Source: CAZAPG01 sp964486935 (GTDB lineage Bacteria; Chloroflexota; Anaerolineae; 4572-78; J111). From it: 64,000 bases of DNA. Position 1 is the stretch's first letter; every line of letters begins with the position of its first letter. Both the position numbers and the translations under genes were made by a program. Positions 15,906-24,742 of the stretch are shown here, piece by piece. The stretch spans positions 29,902-93,901 of the forward strand of contig CAZAPG010000025.1 of assembly GCA_964486935.1 (NCBI GenBank), written 5' to 3'. The notes beneath the pieces were generated by a model. That model was not told the origin of the DNA and searched no databases. It saw only the letters and a list, made by a program, of their open reading frames with translations.

Positions 15906-17060
15906 TTACCGGAACAACTCTCGCACAATGATGTTGCGCTGAATCTGGCTGGTGCCTTCGTAAATCTGGCAGATTTTGATATCGCGCATCAGCTTTTCAA
16001 CCGGATATTCGCGGATATAACCGTAGCCGCCAAACACCTGCACCGCATCGGTGCAAACCTTCATGGCTATATCGGCGGCGTAAGCCTTGGCAATAGAGGC
16101 CTCGCGCACGTTGGTCTGGCCCTGGTCTATTAACCAGGCCGAGCGCCAGACCAGCAGGCGGGCCGCGTCAATCTGTATCGACATGTCGGCAATCATGTGG
16201 CCCACCGCCTGGTGGCGGTAAATGGGCTTTCGCATCGTTTCCCGCTCGCGGGCGTATTTTATCGACTCTTCCATGGCGCGTCGGGCAATGCCCACCGCCA
16301 TAGCCCCGATACCGGGCCGGGAGCGGTCGAACACCTTCATGGCAATTAAAAAGCCTTCTCCCTCTTTGCCCAGCCTGTTTTCCACGGGCACGCGCACGTT
16401 TTCCAAAAATACCTCAGCCGTATCAGAGGCGCACTGGCCCAGCTTTTCAAACGGCTGGCCCACCGACAGGCCGGGCGTATCGCGGTCAACAATAAAAGCG
16501 GTCATCCCTTTGTACGGCTCATCGGGGTTGGTGTAGGCAAATACGGTGTACCAATCGGCCACAGTAGCGCCGGTGATAAAGGTTTTTACGCCGTTGAGCA
16601 CGTAGTGGTCGCCCTCGCGCCGGGCGGCGGTTTTGATGGCGGCCACATCGGAGCCGGCGCCCGGTTCGGTTACGCAGTAGGCGGCCAGTTTGCCGTCAAC
16701 CAGCCGCCCCAGATATTCCTGCTTCTGCGCCTCGGTGCCGGCAACAATGACCGGCAGGGCGGCCAGCGTGTTAATGGTGATGCATAACGAAATGCCGGAG
16801 CAGCCCCAGGCCAACTCCTCGCTAACAATCATCTCTTCCAGCAAGCTCAGGCCCATGCCGCCGTATTCTTCGGGAACATTGATGACGGTCAGGCCCAGTT
16901 GCTGCGCCTTTTTGACCACCGGCCAGGGATACTCGTGGGTTTTATCGTGGTGGGCCGCCACCGGAGCAATTTCCCTGGCGGCAAAGTCGCGGGCCATTTG
17001 CTGCATCATCTTTTGTTCCTGGTTAAGTTCAAAACCAATGCCGTTGCTCTGGTTGGTCAT
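15906..17060 (-). CDS. Acyl-CoA dehydrogenase
   Basis: A 384-aa FAD-dependent acyl-CoA dehydrogenase that introduces the 2,3 double bond in an acyl-CoA. The N-terminal helical domain, the middle beta domain with CVTEPGAGSDVAAIKT, and the C-terminal domain with QVFGGYGYIREYPVEKLMRD are all present; YEGTSQIQRNII near the C-terminus is the usual family ending. The catalytic base region KICQIYEGTSQ has Glu at the short-chain/medium-chain position. The ATG at 17060 (or the GTG codon just before it) follows AGGAG. Substrate chain length cannot be fixed. It stands alone here. Confidence 0.94.
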   Translation of the reverse strand: MTNQSNGIGFELNQEQKMMQQMARDFAAREIAPVAAHHDKTHEYPWPVVKKAQQLGLTVINVPEEYGGMGLSLLEEMIVSEELAWGCSGISLCITINTLAALPVIVAGTEAQKQEYLGRLVDGKLAAYCVTEPGAGSDVAAIKTAARREGDHYVLNGVKTFITGATVADWYTVFAYTNPDEPYKGMTAFIVDRDTPGLSVGQPFEKLGQCASDTAEVFLENVRVPVENRLGKEGEGFLIAMKVFDRSRPGIGAMAVGIARRAMEESIKYARERETMRKPIYRHQAVGHMIADMSIQIDAARLLVWRSAWLIDQGQTNVREASIAKAYAADIAMKVCTDAVQVFGGYGYIREYPVEKLMRDIKICQIYEGTSQIQRNIIVRELFR

Positions 17061-17100
17061 CACTCTAACTCCTGAAAAATTATTATGAGAGCTTTTGAAC

Positions 17101-17183
17101 TACGGAACACGCAACGCTGCGCGGCACTACGCAACGTGTTTCGCCTGCCCTGAGCGCAGCCGAAGGGTATTGCGTGTTCCGTA
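17101..17183. repeat. MITE-like element: 14-bp inverted termini around a dispersed motif
   Basis: TACGGAACACGCAA (17101-17114) is the exact reverse complement of 17170-17183. Between them lies CCTGCCCTGAGCGCAGCCGAAGGG-type sequence (17145-17167), a motif I know from many environmental genomes as a recurrent intergenic word. The 83-bp unit has no coding capacity and may be a small non-autonomous element. Confidence 0.65.
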
Positions 17184-17222
17184 TTGTGGTGATTGCCTGG
17201 CAGTAAAGCATAGATTCTTCAA

Positions 17223-18251
17223 TTACTCCACCCAAATGGAGGCAAAATCTGTGGCCGGATTGTTTGTCAGGTTGGTCTGGTTTTGGCCGTCGGCATCCAT
17301 CACATAAATTTCTACGTTGCCATCGCGGTTGGAGTGAAACATTATTTGCCGGCTATCGGGCGACCAGGAAAAATCACCCTGAATCGACTCCTGGCTTTCC
17401 GGCAGGTTGGTGATGTTGGTTTGCTCGCTGCCGTCGGGCTTCATGGTGTAAATTTCGGCGTTGCCATCGCGCCCGGATAGAAAAGCAATTTTGCTGCCAT
17501 CGGGCGAAAAAGCCGGAAAGCCATCAAAACCGGCGCTGTTAGTCAGGCGGGCCATTTCGCCGTTGCGGGTATCCATTACGTAAATTTCAATATCGCCATC
17601 GCGGTTGGTCATAAAGGCCATTTGTGAGCCATCGGGCGCAAAAGCTGGCCGGCCACTGCCGACGCCGGGTTCGGTAATTTGGGTCGGCTCGCCGCCCTCG
17701 ATGCCTACCCGGTAAATCACCAAACTGTCATCCCGGTCCGACATAAAATAGAGGGTCTGCCCGTCGGGCGACCAGGCTCCAAAGATATCCTCGCTGGGGT
17801 GCTGGGTCAGATTGAGCACTGTTTTGCCGGCGGCGTCGATAATGTAGATATCGGGGTTGCCGCTGGCGGCGCTGCCAAGGGCCACCCACTCGCCGGTGGG
17901 CGACCAGATGGGGGGGCCGGCGTCGATGGGCAGCTCGTTGTTTAAAATTTGCTGGTTGTGGCCGTCGCCATCCATCCGAGAGGCAATCAGGCCGGCCGGG
18001 CTATCATCAGAAACATAAACAAAAGCCCGGGCTTTTGACGACCAGGAAGGCAACCCGGCGTTAGCCTGGGGCGAGTTGGTGATATTGACCGGGTTGCTGC
18101 CGTCGCGTTCCATAATGTAAATATCAAAGGAGCCGTTGCGGTCGCTCATAAAGGCAATGCGGGGGTCGGGCCAATCGGGAACTGTGGGGTTAAGCTGGCA
18201 GCCAACCATCAAGCCGGCCATTGTTACTAATAAAAAGAAAGACCATTTCAT
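17223..18251 (-). CDS. TolB-like beta-propeller lipoprotein
   Basis: A 342-aa exported lipoprotein. Residues 1-18 form a signal peptide ending in the lipobox LMVGC. The rest consists of about six to seven PD40/WD40-like repeats, each with the pattern RIAFMSDRDGxxxIYxMxxDG and WSPDGxxxxF, forming a six- or seven-bladed propeller like the C-terminal part of TolB. No catalytic residues are evident; such proteins bind partners or ligands at the cell surface. A GAGGT ribosome-binding site precedes the ATG. Its neighbours give no further hint. Confidence 0.88.
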   Translation of the reverse strand: MKWSFFLLVTMAGLMVGCQLNPTVPDWPDPRIAFMSDRNGSFDIYIMERDGSNPVNITNSPQANAGLPSWSSKARAFVYVSDDSPAGLIASRMDGDGHNQQILNNELPIDAGPPIWSPTGEWVALGSAASGNPDIYIIDAAGKTVLNLTQHPSEDIFGAWSPDGQTLYFMSDRDDSLVIYRVGIEGGEPTQITEPGVGSGRPAFAPDGSQMAFMTNRDGDIEIYVMDTRNGEMARLTNSAGFDGFPAFSPDGSKIAFLSGRDGNAEIYTMKPDGSEQTNITNLPESQESIQGDFSWSPDSRQIMFHSNRDGNVEIYVMDADGQNQTNLTNNPATDFASIWVE

Positions 18252-18585
18252 TAAGTTTACCTCGTAACTTGAAAATTTTGAGACTGTGGTAGTTCATCAG
18301 TCTCTGCCCGTAAAATAGAGAAGGGGAAACCCTTTGCCCGCCTGGCGTTGGATTGCCGGGGTTACAATGAATTTACGGAGAGACGTTAAACCGAGAAGTT
18401 GAAGAATTTTGGATGAAAAGAGCCTGTTGAGCCTGACAACTTTAGGGCAGGGGGTCGGCAGAAGAATTACAATGGATGGGAGTTTGAGCCAATGTAATTA
18501 GCTCAGATAAACGCAAAAGTTGCCGGGTGAAGCATATCACAGAGCCAGCCATTTTGCAATTTTATCAAAATTACAGGCCGTTTCA
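18252..18585. other. Gene-free stretch of 334 bp
   Basis: Between the TolB-like and receiver-MinD genes. It presumably carries the promoter of the lipoprotein gene, but I see no convincing -10/-35 pair, no RNA gene and no terminator with a clear T-run. A weak AT-rich hairpin near 18557-18571 is the only structure. Confidence 0.5.
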
Positions 18586-19725
18586 TTATCTGGTTATATT
18601 GGTAGTGGCCTCAGCCACTTGCCGGGTCAGTTTGACCAGCGCTTTAGCTCCCAAACTTTCCGGTTTTGAAAGCACCAGCGGATTTCCCAGGCTGGCGGCC
18701 AGGTAAAATGCCTCGGGTGCGGGCGGAATAACCCCGGCCACACCAACTCCCACGGCCTTTTCTATTTCGGCGGGCATAATTATGGTGTTTGATTGCCCCC
18801 GCGTGACCAGCACCAGATGGGTGCGGTTGAGAACCCCCCAATCTCGCAGCAAAGATATATCCGCCTGGGCGCAAGCCAGAGAAACCGGCTCTGGCTCTGT
18901 AACCAGCAATATCCGGTCGGCCTTTTCCAGCGCCGCGCGGCTGGCATAATCGGCTATCAGGGGTAAATCTACAATAAGGTATTCTGTCTCTTTTAACAAT
19001 ATTTCGATAATTACTTTGACGTGTACCGGCGTTAATAAATTATCGGTAAATTGTTGGGGCGCAACCAGCACCCCCATACCCGAAGCGTGGCGTATCAGCC
19101 GGTGGGTTACGTCTTGAGGTTTAATCTGATTTGCTTCTAGGGCTAACAGGCCGCTCAAATCTTGCGATGGCGATAACCCCAGATTATGGACTACCGTACC
19201 GCGGTGGGCGCGCAGTTCAAGCAACGTTACGGTGTGTCCGCTTGTTGAAGCCAGTACCGCAGCCAAATTGACCGCAACGGTTGTAGCGCCAACGCCGCCT
19301 TTAACACCCGCTACAATCACCAACTCGTTTTTTGGTATTCTGGTTCGGCTGGCTCGCAGCAAAAGCGCGTTGGCCCTGGCCAACAGTTCTTTGGGTGAAG
19401 CCGGTTTTTCCACGTAATCGTCGGCGCCGGCCTCAAACCCCTCAAGCTTGTCATTAAGCTGGTGCTTGGCGCTTAAAATGATAATGGGTATCCACGAGGT
19501 AGCCGGGTCGGCTCGTAATCGCTGGCACACCTCTAAGCCGCTCATACCGGGCATCATGATATCTAAAATTATCAAATCGGGGTTAACGTTTTTAGCCTGA
19601 GTCAAACCCTCCAACCCGTTTTCTGCCACAGTTACCCGATATCCTGCTTTTTTAAATACATGCGTGGCCACGCTCAAAGCCATTTTATTGTCGTCAACAA
19701 TTAACACGTGGTGCTGGGTTGTCAT
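18586..19725 (-). CDS. Response-regulator receiver fused to a MinD/CpaE-like ATPase
   Basis: A 379-aa fusion protein. Residues 1-125 are a CheY-like receiver with DD at 11-12, phospho-acceptor Asp55 (LIILDIMMPG) and Lys107 (VEKPAS). Residues about 133-375 are a ParA/MinD-type ATPase with the deviant Walker A KGGVGATT (142-149) and LIVDLP as Walker B. The layout matches CpaE/TadZ-like proteins that position type IV/Tad pili, but here the receiver is complete. No tad or pil genes are nearby, so the partner is unknown. No output DNA-binding domain is present. Confidence 0.85.
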   Translation of the reverse strand: MTTQHHVLIVDDNKMALSVATHVFKKAGYRVTVAENGLEGLTQAKNVNPDLIILDIMMPGMSGLEVCQRLRADPATSWIPIIILSAKHQLNDKLEGFEAGADDYVEKPASPKELLARANALLLRASRTRIPKNELVIVAGVKGGVGATTVAVNLAAVLASTSGHTVTLLELRAHRGTVVHNLGLSPSQDLSGLLALEANQIKPQDVTHRLIRHASGMGVLVAPQQFTDNLLTPVHVKVIIEILLKETEYLIVDLPLIADYASRAALEKADRILLVTEPEPVSLACAQADISLLRDWGVLNRTHLVLVTRGQSNTIIMPAEIEKAVGVGVAGVIPPAPEAFYLAASLGNPLVLSKPESLGAKALVKLTRQVAEATTNITR

Positions 19726-19764
19726 AATTTTTGACTCCCTGTCAATCAGCGTTGATTAGATTAA

Positions 19765-19780
19765 AGCCGTTTGAACGGCT
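19765..19780. promoter_or_regulatory. 16-bp palindrome upstream of the receiver-MinD gene
   Basis: AGCCGTTTGAACGGCT, two 7-bp arms around TG, lies 40 bp upstream of the minus-strand start at 19725. It could be an operator for that gene; the binding protein is unknown. Confidence 0.4.
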
Positions 19781-19898
19781 ATTGAAATATTCATCGTAGA
19801 TATGTACCGATTTTTATAATCAATTGTAATTAATATTTTGAACTCTGACAATAATCTGGCCAATAATCTTTTTCGGCAAACAGGCTTCACCGATACTT

Positions 19899-19927
19899 TT
19901 GGCATTCTTTTATATGTGTCTTACAAT
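19899..19927 (+). promoter_or_regulatory. Promoter of the GH63-like glucosidase gene
   Basis: TTGGCA (19899-19904), 17 bp, TACAAT (19922-19927); start near 19934. The roughly 80-nt leader contains a hairpin at about 19958-19994 built from CGGCGC/GCGCCG outer and GTCAAA/TTTGAC inner arms. The reading frame's in-frame TTG at 19899 overlaps the -35 box and cannot be the start codon. Confidence 0.6.
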
Positions 19928-20015
19928 AGTGTCTAATCGGTTGCCTGAAGGAAAAACCGGCGCGTCAAAGCGCGTTTTGACACTCCGGCGCCGTTGTTTC
20001 AAAGAAGAGAAAATC

Positions 20016-22691
20016 ATGTCAATGCCAAAAACAGCCGAGCATAACCGTTTGGTCGACTCGCGGGAGCGCCGGGCCGATTGGAAAGAGTGGGGGCCTTATG
20101 TTAGCGACCGGGCCTGGGGCACCGTGCGAGAAGATTACAGCGCCACCGGCCAGGCCTGGGAATATTTTCCGCACGACCATGCCCGCAGCCGCGCCTACCG
20201 CTGGAATGAAGATGGTTTGGCCGGGGTCTGCAATCGCTTTCAAAATATCTGTATGGCCGTCGCCCTGTGGAATGAGCGCGACCCCATTATCAAAGAGCGC
20301 CTGTTTGGCTTGACCGGCAACCAGGGCAACCACGGCGAGGATGTGAAAGAATATTATTTTTACCTGGATAACACCCCCACCCACTCATATATGAAAATGC
20401 TCTACAAATACCCGCAAGTTGAGTACCCCTATCGCCTGCTGGTTGAAGAAAACCAGCGGCGGGGGCGGCACGAGCTTGAATTTGAATTGTATGACGCCCT
20501 GCGCGACGCCTTTGCCCAAAACCGTTACTTTGATATATTCATTGAGTACGCCAAAGCCTCTCAGGAGGAGATTCTCTGCCGCCTTACCGCTATTAATCGC
20601 GGCCCAGAGCCGGCCCCGCTGCACCTGCTGCCCCATCTCTGGTTTAGAAACGATTGGTCATGGGGGTACGACCGGCCCCGGCCCCAGTTGCGGCACATGG
20701 CCCCCGGCACGGTGCGCGGCCAACACCGCCACCTGGGCGAACGCTGGTGGTATGTTTCGCGTGCCGGAAATTCTCAAAATATTCCTTTCCTCTTTACCAA
20801 TAACGACACCAACCTGGAGCGGCTTTTTGGCGCGCCCAATGCCCACCGCTACCTCAAAGATAGCATCAACGACGCCCTGGTTCACAGCCACCGGCAGCGG
20901 GTCAACCCCGAACAAACAGGCACAAAAGTAGCCGCCCATTTGCAAACTACCCTTGCGCCCGGCCAATCGTTTGAGGTGTGGACGCGCTTTGCCCCCGCTC
21001 AACTGGAGACCCCTTTTGACAACTTTACAGAAATTTTTGAACAGCGGCAGGCCGAAGCCGACGAATTTTACGCCGCTATTCAATCGCCCAAACTGAGCCG
21101 GGATGAGCGGCGTATCCAGCGGCAGGCTTTTGCCGGGCTGCTCTGGAGCAAGCAGTTTTACCACTACGGTATTGATTTGTGGCTGCAAGGCGACCCGGCC
21201 CAGCCGCCCCCGCCGGAGTCTCGCAAACATGGCCGTAATTCCAATTGGACGCACCTGTACAACCTGGATGTCATCTCCATGCCCGATAAGTGGGAGTACC
21301 CCTGGTACGCTGCCTGGGATTTGGCCTTTCACGCCCTACCGTTGGCCCTGCTCGACCCCGAATGGGCCAAGCGGCAGCTCATCCTCATGTTGCGCGAGTG
21401 GTACATGCACCCCAACGGCCAGATACCGGCCTACGAGTGGGCCTTTGGCGATGTAAACCCGCCGGTGCACGCCTGGGCCGCCTGGCGAGTCTACAAAATT
21501 ACCCGTAACGTAACCGGCCAGGCCGACACCGTTTTTTTGGAGCGCGTGTTTCACAAATTGCTGCTTAATTTTACCTGGTGGGTTAACCGCAAAGACGCCC
21601 ACGGCAACAATATTTTTGAGGGCGGCTTTTTGGGCATGGACAACATCGGCGTGTTCGACCGCAGCGCCGAGTTGCCGACCGGCGGCCACCTGGAGCAAGC
21701 CGATGGCACCGCCTGGATGGGAATGTATTGCCTCAACATGCTGGCCATTGCCCTTGAATTGGCCCGCACCGATATTGCCTACGAGGACGTAGCCACCAAA
21801 TTTTTTGAGCACTTTATTTATATTGCCCAGGCTATTACCCACCTGCATGGCCGCGAAGGCTGGAGTTTGTGGGATGAAAATGATGGCTTTTTTTACGACA
21901 TACTCCACACTCCTGATGGCCGCCACATTCCGCTGAAGCTCCGTTCTTTTGTGGGGCTGGTACCCTTATTTGCCGTGGAAACGCTGGAGCCGGCCCTGCT
22001 AAACAGATTGCCCCGCTTTCGGCGGCGCATGGAGTGGTTTATCAAATATCGGCCCCAACTGGTCGAAAATATCGCCTCGCTCACCCAGTCGGGCCAGGGA
22101 GAACGGCTTTTGCTTTCTATTGTTGACCGCCAAAAGCTGGCCCGTGTTTTGCCCCGCATGCTCGACGAGTCGCAGTTTTTATCTGATTACGGCTTGCGGA
22201 CCCTCTCTAAACAGCACAGCCAGCAGCCCTACACCTTTCATGTCAACGGCCAAACCCATACCGTGCGTTATGAACCCGCCGAGTCGGGCAGCGGCCTGTT
22301 TGGCGGCAACTCAAACTGGCGTGGCCCCATCTGGTTTCCGGTTAACTATTTGATGATCGAATCGCTGCAAAAATACCATCACTATTACGGCGACTCATTT
22401 AAGGTTGAACTGCCGCGACACTCTGGCAATCAGGTTACGCTCAATCAGGCAGCCGCCGAGTTATCCCGCCGCCTGATGCGCCTCTTTTTGCGGGCTGAAG
22501 CTAATGGGGGGCGTCGGCCTGTGTTTGGCGCAGTAGATTATTTTCAAACCGACCCTCACTGGCGCGATTACATCCCCTTTTACGAATACTTTCACGGCGA
22601 CATTGGCGCGGGCCTGGGAGCCAGCCACCAAACCGGCTGGACCGCGCTGGTAGCCAAACTGATTCAGCAAAGCGGCGGATTGGGAGAGTAA
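20016..22691 (+). CDS. GH63/MGH-like glucosidase
   Basis: An 891-aa cytosolic glycoside hydrolase of the mannosylglycerate-hydrolase-like/GH63 group, seen by EEWGPYVSDRAWGTVREDYS-type N-terminus (WKEWGPYVSDRAWGTVRED), the region EYPWYAAWDLAFHALPLAL, EWYMHPNGQIPAYEWAFGDVNPP and the C-terminal HQTGWTALVAKLI. The (alpha/alpha)6 barrel lies in the second half. The start at 20016 (MSMPKTAEH) follows AAAGAAGAGAAAATC, a modest ribosome-binding site. Substrate is not certain; related proteins are annotated as glucosidase. The next gene, an M20 peptidase, is 71 bp downstream. Confidence 0.9.
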   Translation: MSMPKTAEHNRLVDSRERRADWKEWGPYVSDRAWGTVREDYSATGQAWEYFPHDHARSRAYRWNEDGLAGVCNRFQNICMAVALWNERDPIIKERLFGLTGNQGNHGEDVKEYYFYLDNTPTHSYMKMLYKYPQVEYPYRLLVEENQRRGRHELEFELYDALRDAFAQNRYFDIFIEYAKASQEEILCRLTAINRGPEPAPLHLLPHLWFRNDWSWGYDRPRPQLRHMAPGTVRGQHRHLGERWWYVSRAGNSQNIPFLFTNNDTNLERLFGAPNAHRYLKDSINDALVHSHRQRVNPEQTGTKVAAHLQTTLAPGQSFEVWTRFAPAQLETPFDNFTEIFEQRQAEADEFYAAIQSPKLSRDERRIQRQAFAGLLWSKQFYHYGIDLWLQGDPAQPPPPESRKHGRNSNWTHLYNLDVISMPDKWEYPWYAAWDLAFHALPLALLDPEWAKRQLILMLREWYMHPNGQIPAYEWAFGDVNPPVHAWAAWRVYKITRNVTGQADTVFLERVFHKLLLNFTWWVNRKDAHGNNIFEGGFLGMDNIGVFDRSAELPTGGHLEQADGTAWMGMYCLNMLAIALELARTDIAYEDVATKFFEHFIYIAQAITHLHGREGWSLWDENDGFFYDILHTPDGRHIPLKLRSFVGLVPLFAVETLEPALLNRLPRFRRRMEWFIKYRPQLVENIASLTQSGQGERLLLSIVDRQKLARVLPRMLDESQFLSDYGLRTLSKQHSQQPYTFHVNGQTHTVRYEPAESGSGLFGGNSNWRGPIWFPVNYLMIESLQKYHHYYGDSFKVELPRHSGNQVTLNQAAAELSRRLMRLFLRAEANGGRRPVFGAVDYFQTDPHWRDYIPFYEYFHGDIGAGLGASHQTGWTALVAKLIQQSGGLGE

Positions 22692-22762
22692 ATATCCGCT
22701 CTTGCCAAGGCTCACCGGAATCTTAAAACATAACTTATCTTTTTACAGGAGCATTGCACCCT

Positions 22763-24139
22763 ATGTCTAACTGGCAAAATTACCTGCAACAAAACAAAGA
22801 GCGCTTTTTGGAAGAATTGCTGGATTTTTTACGCATCCCCAGCATTTCGGCGCTGCCGGAACACGCCCCCGATGTGCAGCGCGCCGCCGGGTGGGTGGCC
22901 CAGCGAATGAAAGCCGCCGGCATTGAGCATGTGGAAATTCTGCCCACCGGCGGCCATCCCGTGGTTTATGGCGACTGGCTGCACGCGCCCGGCAAGCCAA
23001 CCGTTCTGATTTACGGCCATTTTGACACCCAGCCGGTAGACCCGCTGGAACTGTGGGAGCACCCCCCCTTTGAGCCAACCCTCAAAGAGGGGCGCGTTTA
23101 CGCTCGCGGCGCATCCGACGACAAAGGCAATATGCTGGTGCCTGTTTTAGCCGTTGAAGCCTTGCTGAAAGGCGGAGGCGGCGCGCCGGTCAACCTGAAA
23201 TTTTGCTTTGAGGGTCAGGAAGAAATTGGCAGCCCCCAACTGCCGCAATTTATGCCCAACCATACAGAACGCTTTGCCTGCAACCTGGCTGTAAGCGCCG
23301 ACGGCGGCCAGTGGAGCGAAACCGAACCCTCTATTTTGCTCTCGCTTAAGGGCGTGTGCGGGGTTGAAATTGATATTCAGGGGGCCAAAACCGACCTGCA
23401 TTCCGGCATGCACGGCGGCACCATTCAAAACCCGCTGCACGCCATGGTGCGGCTGCTCGATTCCATGCGCAGCCCGGACGGCAAAATTTTGGTAGAGGGT
23501 TTTTACGACGATGTGGCCGAGCTGTCCGGCGCGGAGCGGGCCGAGATTGCCCGCGTGCCCTTTGACGAAGCTAGTCATCTGGCCCGGCTGGGCGTTAGCG
23601 ACATATTTGGCGAGCCGGGCTACACCACCCGCGAACGCGCCTGGGTGCGGCCCACGCTGGAGATTAACGGATTGTGGGGCGGTTTTCAGGGCGAAGGTAT
23701 CAAAACCGTGCTGCCCAACCGGGCGCGCGCCAAAATTACCTGCCGGCTGGTGGCCAATCAACACCCCCAAAAAATCATCGAGTTGCTGGCCGCGCATGTT
23801 AAAAGACACGCGCCCCCAGGCGCGCGGGTCAACATAACGCCGCTCTCGATTTTTGGCAAGCCCTACCAGATACCGGCTGACCACCCCGGCAATCAGGCTG
23901 CCCGCGCCGTGCATCTGGAGTTGTACGGTAAGGAGCCGTACTACATTCGCACGGGGGGCAGTATCCCCATTTGCGGCCTGTTTTTGGATTATTTAGGCGT
24001 TTACACCGTTGGCTTTGGTTTTGGCCTTGAGGATGAAGGCGCGCACGCCCCCAACGAGTTTTACCGGTTGAGCAGTTTTTACAAAGGGCAAACCGCTTAC
24101 GGCAAGTTGCTGCACCGGCTGGCCGAGCAGCAGCTTTAG
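22763..24139 (+). CDS. M20-family metallopeptidase (dipeptidase)
   Basis: A 458-aa dinuclear zinc peptidase of the M20 family. Metal and catalytic motifs: IYGHFDTQPVDP (His ligand and Asp), GASDDKGN (bridging Asp), FEGQEEIGS (catalytic and ligand Glu), SADGGQW (Asp ligand), and a C-terminal His in GFGLEDEGAHAPNE. The dimerisation lid starts at DIQGAKTDLHSGMHGG. It most resembles carnosinase/CNDP-type dipeptidases. The ATG at 22763 is preferred over TTG at 22754, which would sit two bases from AGGAG. Confidence 0.93.
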   Translation: MSNWQNYLQQNKERFLEELLDFLRIPSISALPEHAPDVQRAAGWVAQRMKAAGIEHVEILPTGGHPVVYGDWLHAPGKPTVLIYGHFDTQPVDPLELWEHPPFEPTLKEGRVYARGASDDKGNMLVPVLAVEALLKGGGGAPVNLKFCFEGQEEIGSPQLPQFMPNHTERFACNLAVSADGGQWSETEPSILLSLKGVCGVEIDIQGAKTDLHSGMHGGTIQNPLHAMVRLLDSMRSPDGKILVEGFYDDVAELSGAERAEIARVPFDEASHLARLGVSDIFGEPGYTTRERAWVRPTLEINGLWGGFQGEGIKTVLPNRARAKITCRLVANQHPQKIIELLAAHVKRHAPPGARVNITPLSIFGKPYQIPADHPGNQAARAVHLELYGKEPYYIRTGGSIPICGLFLDYLGVYTVGFGFGLEDEGAHAPNEFYRLSSFYKGQTAYGKLLHRLAEQQL

Positions 24140-24142
24140 CCT

Positions 24143-24742
24143 CTATTTGTTCATTAAATAAGCAATTGCCTTTGTCAATTCGTCAAAGCTGTTAACAAAA
24201 ACAATGTGCGGGCTGTCGGCCAGCATAAAGAGAATCTCGTTACGCAATTGCCGGCCCGCATTGACATACGCCACCAGATGGGAGTGAACCATATCGCCCA
24301 CCCGCCGGCGCAGCGATTCATTATTCTTCAACTCGTCCAGTTCGCCCAGGCCAATGGGCGCAAATGTTTTGCCGCCGTTAAACCAAACAATGCTGACCCG
24401 CTTGCGGCGGGCGTCGTCCATAATTTCAAGCATGGTTACAGCCGAGATGGTTGTGGCCGTAATCTCGTACACGCGCAGTTTGGCCTGCTCCCGCGCCCGC
24501 TTTTCCTGGGGGCCGTCGATGCCCCAAATATAATCGCGCCCGTGCGTAGAGGGGTGGATTTGGGGGTCAAAATAGGGCCAGCCCTGCCTGTCCAGCCAGC
24601 GAGCCAGCGGGTCTCGGCCGGGGTTGCGCCTGGGGCCGGTTGGCCCTTGAATATTGCACGCGCCGCCGGTAAACAGCAGCGGCTCAGCGCCGGCCTGCAT
24701 CATTTCAGATGTCAACAGCATTGATTTGGTTTTATCCAGCAT
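24143..24742 (-). CDS. Unknown protein, possibly nucleoside 2-deoxyribosyltransferase-like
   Basis: A 199-aa soluble protein of uncertain family. It has LLFTGGACNIQG at the N-terminus, then RNPGRDPLARWLDRQGWPYFDPQI, a helix rich in KRAREQAKLRVYEI, and VSIVWFNGGKTF. The order of strands and helices recalls the Rossmann-like nucleoside 2-deoxyribosyltransferase fold, but the match is weak and no catalytic Glu can be assigned. The start at 24742 is set by AAGGAG seven bases upstream and overlaps the end of the CitE-like gene by 11 bp. It is the last gene of the 2-oxoacid dehydrogenase operon. Confidence 0.6.
   Translation of the reverse strand: MLDKTKSMLLTSEMMQAGAEPLLFTGGACNIQGPTGPRRNPGRDPLARWLDRQGWPYFDPQIHPSTHGRDYIWGIDGPQEKRAREQAKLRVYEITATTISAVTMLEIMDDARRKRVSIVWFNGGKTFAPIGLGELDELKNNESLRRRVGDMVHSHLVAYVNAGRQLRNEILFMLADSPHIVFVNSFDELTKAIAYLMNK

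Noticed and set aside
18450..18560. GEMM-like words (ACGCAAA, GCCGGG) upstream of the TolB-like gene
   Set aside because: The words are on the strand opposite to the lipoprotein gene and do not form a consensus fold.
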